This document shows positions 63,429 to 64,000 of a stretch of 64,000 bases of DNA, piece after piece. Both the position numbers and the translations under genes were made by a program. The notes under the pieces are model-generated. The model was not told the DNA's origin and ran no database searches. It was given only the letters and a program-made list of their open reading frames with translations. Within the stretch, counting starts at the first letter, position 1. The number at the start of each line of letters is the position of its first letter. The DNA comes from Alphaproteobacteria bacterium (GTDB taxonomy: Bacteria > Pseudomonadota > Alphaproteobacteria > UBA8366). The DNA lies in NCBI GenBank assembly GCA_028281325.1, contig JANQKC010000035.1, forward strand, positions 186,001 to 250,000. Reading direction: 5' to 3'.

Positions 63429-64000
63429 TCAGATATGTTGGGCGGATCCGCCTTCGACGGTGCGGGCCAGCCGGCCAAGCAGATAATCCACATCCTCGGC
63501 ATCGCAATCGACCGACCCTTCGAACTGGGTCAGCACGCGCTCCATGATCAGGCGCGACCGCCAATCCGGATCGCTGTCGCTGCGTTCGCCTTCGGAAATC
63601 TTCGCAATCTCCAAGGCGCTGAGGAAGGCCGGGAAGAGGCGCTGCGGCAGCGCCGCTTTCTCGTAAAGCGCCCTAAGACCGAGATCGCCGTCATCATGGA
63701 TCAGGACGCGGGCGTTGTGCAGCGCCACGTCGGCTTTGTGGGACAGGGCCGCCTCGAAGAAATTGAGATCGCCCGTACACAAGGCGCGCAGGATGATCGA
63801 CGCCGTCAAGCGGCCATGCTCATCCATTTGCCGAACGAGTTCACCGACATCAGGCTGATCCTCGTCATCGCCGAGCAGCCGCACGACCGCGCGCTCGCGG
63901 CTTTCAAGCAGCAGATCGCTGGCTACTTCCGGCGAAAGTTCATGATGGGTGACGAGATATTCCTTCAAGCTGGACGAGACTTTGGCGACAAGGCGCTCGG
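63429..64000 (-). CDS. DUF2336 domain-containing protein, N-terminus outside the window
   Basis: About 190 residues are visible and the reading frame stays open to the right edge (it continues upstream of LKEYLV through ERLVAKVSSS). The helical repeats with SRERAVVRLLGDDED and ARVLIHDDGDLGLRALYEKAALPQR belong to DUF2336, a family of uncharacterised alphaproteobacterial proteins with HEAT-like repeats. No catalytic motif is apparent. The 179 bp between it and the dehydrogenase gene show no clear signals. Confidence 0.8.
   Translation of the reverse strand, partial: ERLVAKVSSSLKEYLVTHHELSPEVASDLLLESRERAVVRLLGDDEDQPDVGELVRQMDEHGRLTASIILRALCTGDLNFFEAALSHKADVALHNARVLIHDDGDLGLRALYEKAALPQRLFPAFLSALEIAKISEGERSDSDPDWRSRLIMERVLTQFEGSVDCDAEDVDYLLGRLARTVEGGSAQHI

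Overview
The window is a GC-rich stretch of a bacterial chromosome. The gene content points to an alphaproteobacterium, probably a marine or soil member of the Rhodospirillales or relatives. The reasons are the block ispB / methyltransferase / S49 peptidase / glyQ / glyS / ppdK, a TctCBA-type tripartite tricarboxylate transporter, a TRAP transporter, a NitT/TauT-type ABC transporter, and a DUF2336 protein. This assignment is an inference from content; no 16S gene is present. Coding density is high, and I see no insertion sequence, prophage or CRISPR array.

Layout. 1-1974: a truncated conserved hypothetical gene and a divergent LysR regulator. 1976-7154: a carboxymuconolactone-decarboxylase-family protein, then a selenocysteine locus on the minus strand (selA, selB, an enolase-superfamily enzyme, tRNA-Sec). 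7155-7689: the only long gene-free stretch. It holds a possible small RNA with a terminator and a sigma54 promoter with an IHF-like site for a TorF-type porin gene (7690-8445). 8538-13333: a minus-strand operon for a four-subunit succinate dehydrogenase/fumarate reductase-like complex followed by a two-subunit class I fumarase or tartrate dehydratase. 13508-19230: two TauD-like dioxygenases flanking an ABC importer with two different permeases. 19240-24484: Hsp20, then tctB-tctA-tctC-amidohydrolase behind a consensus sigma54 promoter. 24577-30542: formate-THF ligase, a DMT exporter, a D-2-hydroxyacid dehydrogenase, an AcuI/YhdH-type reductase and a thiolase.

30749-34057: YjgN-M48 peptidase pair and YgfZ. 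34189-38700: a tightly overlapped surface-glycan operon (GT9, GT2, GT4, asparagine synthase-like). 38727-39725: a protein with a degenerate receiver domain. 39930-48951: the housekeeping block ppdK, glyS, glyQ, zinc-ribbon protein, sppA and DUF2007-methyltransferase, with polyprenyl synthase divergent. 48967-55624: an amino-acid catabolic operon (dpaL, hyuB, hyuA, DUF1445) with a divergent Lrp. 55699-55775: tRNA-Pro(CGG). 55869-63249: an amidase, a TRAP transporter operon with a second amidase and a 57-residue membrane protein, and a 2-hydroxyacid dehydrogenase. The right edge cuts a DUF2336 gene.

Taken together this is a nutrient-scavenging region. Three unrelated uptake systems (ABC, TTT, TRAP) each sit next to a hydrolase or oxygenase that could process the imported compound. 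The most interesting candidates for undescribed biology are the dpaL-hyuBA-DUF1445 operon, the reductase-fumarase module whose flavoprotein lacks the FAD-linking histidine, and the selenocysteine operon with an embedded enolase-superfamily gene.
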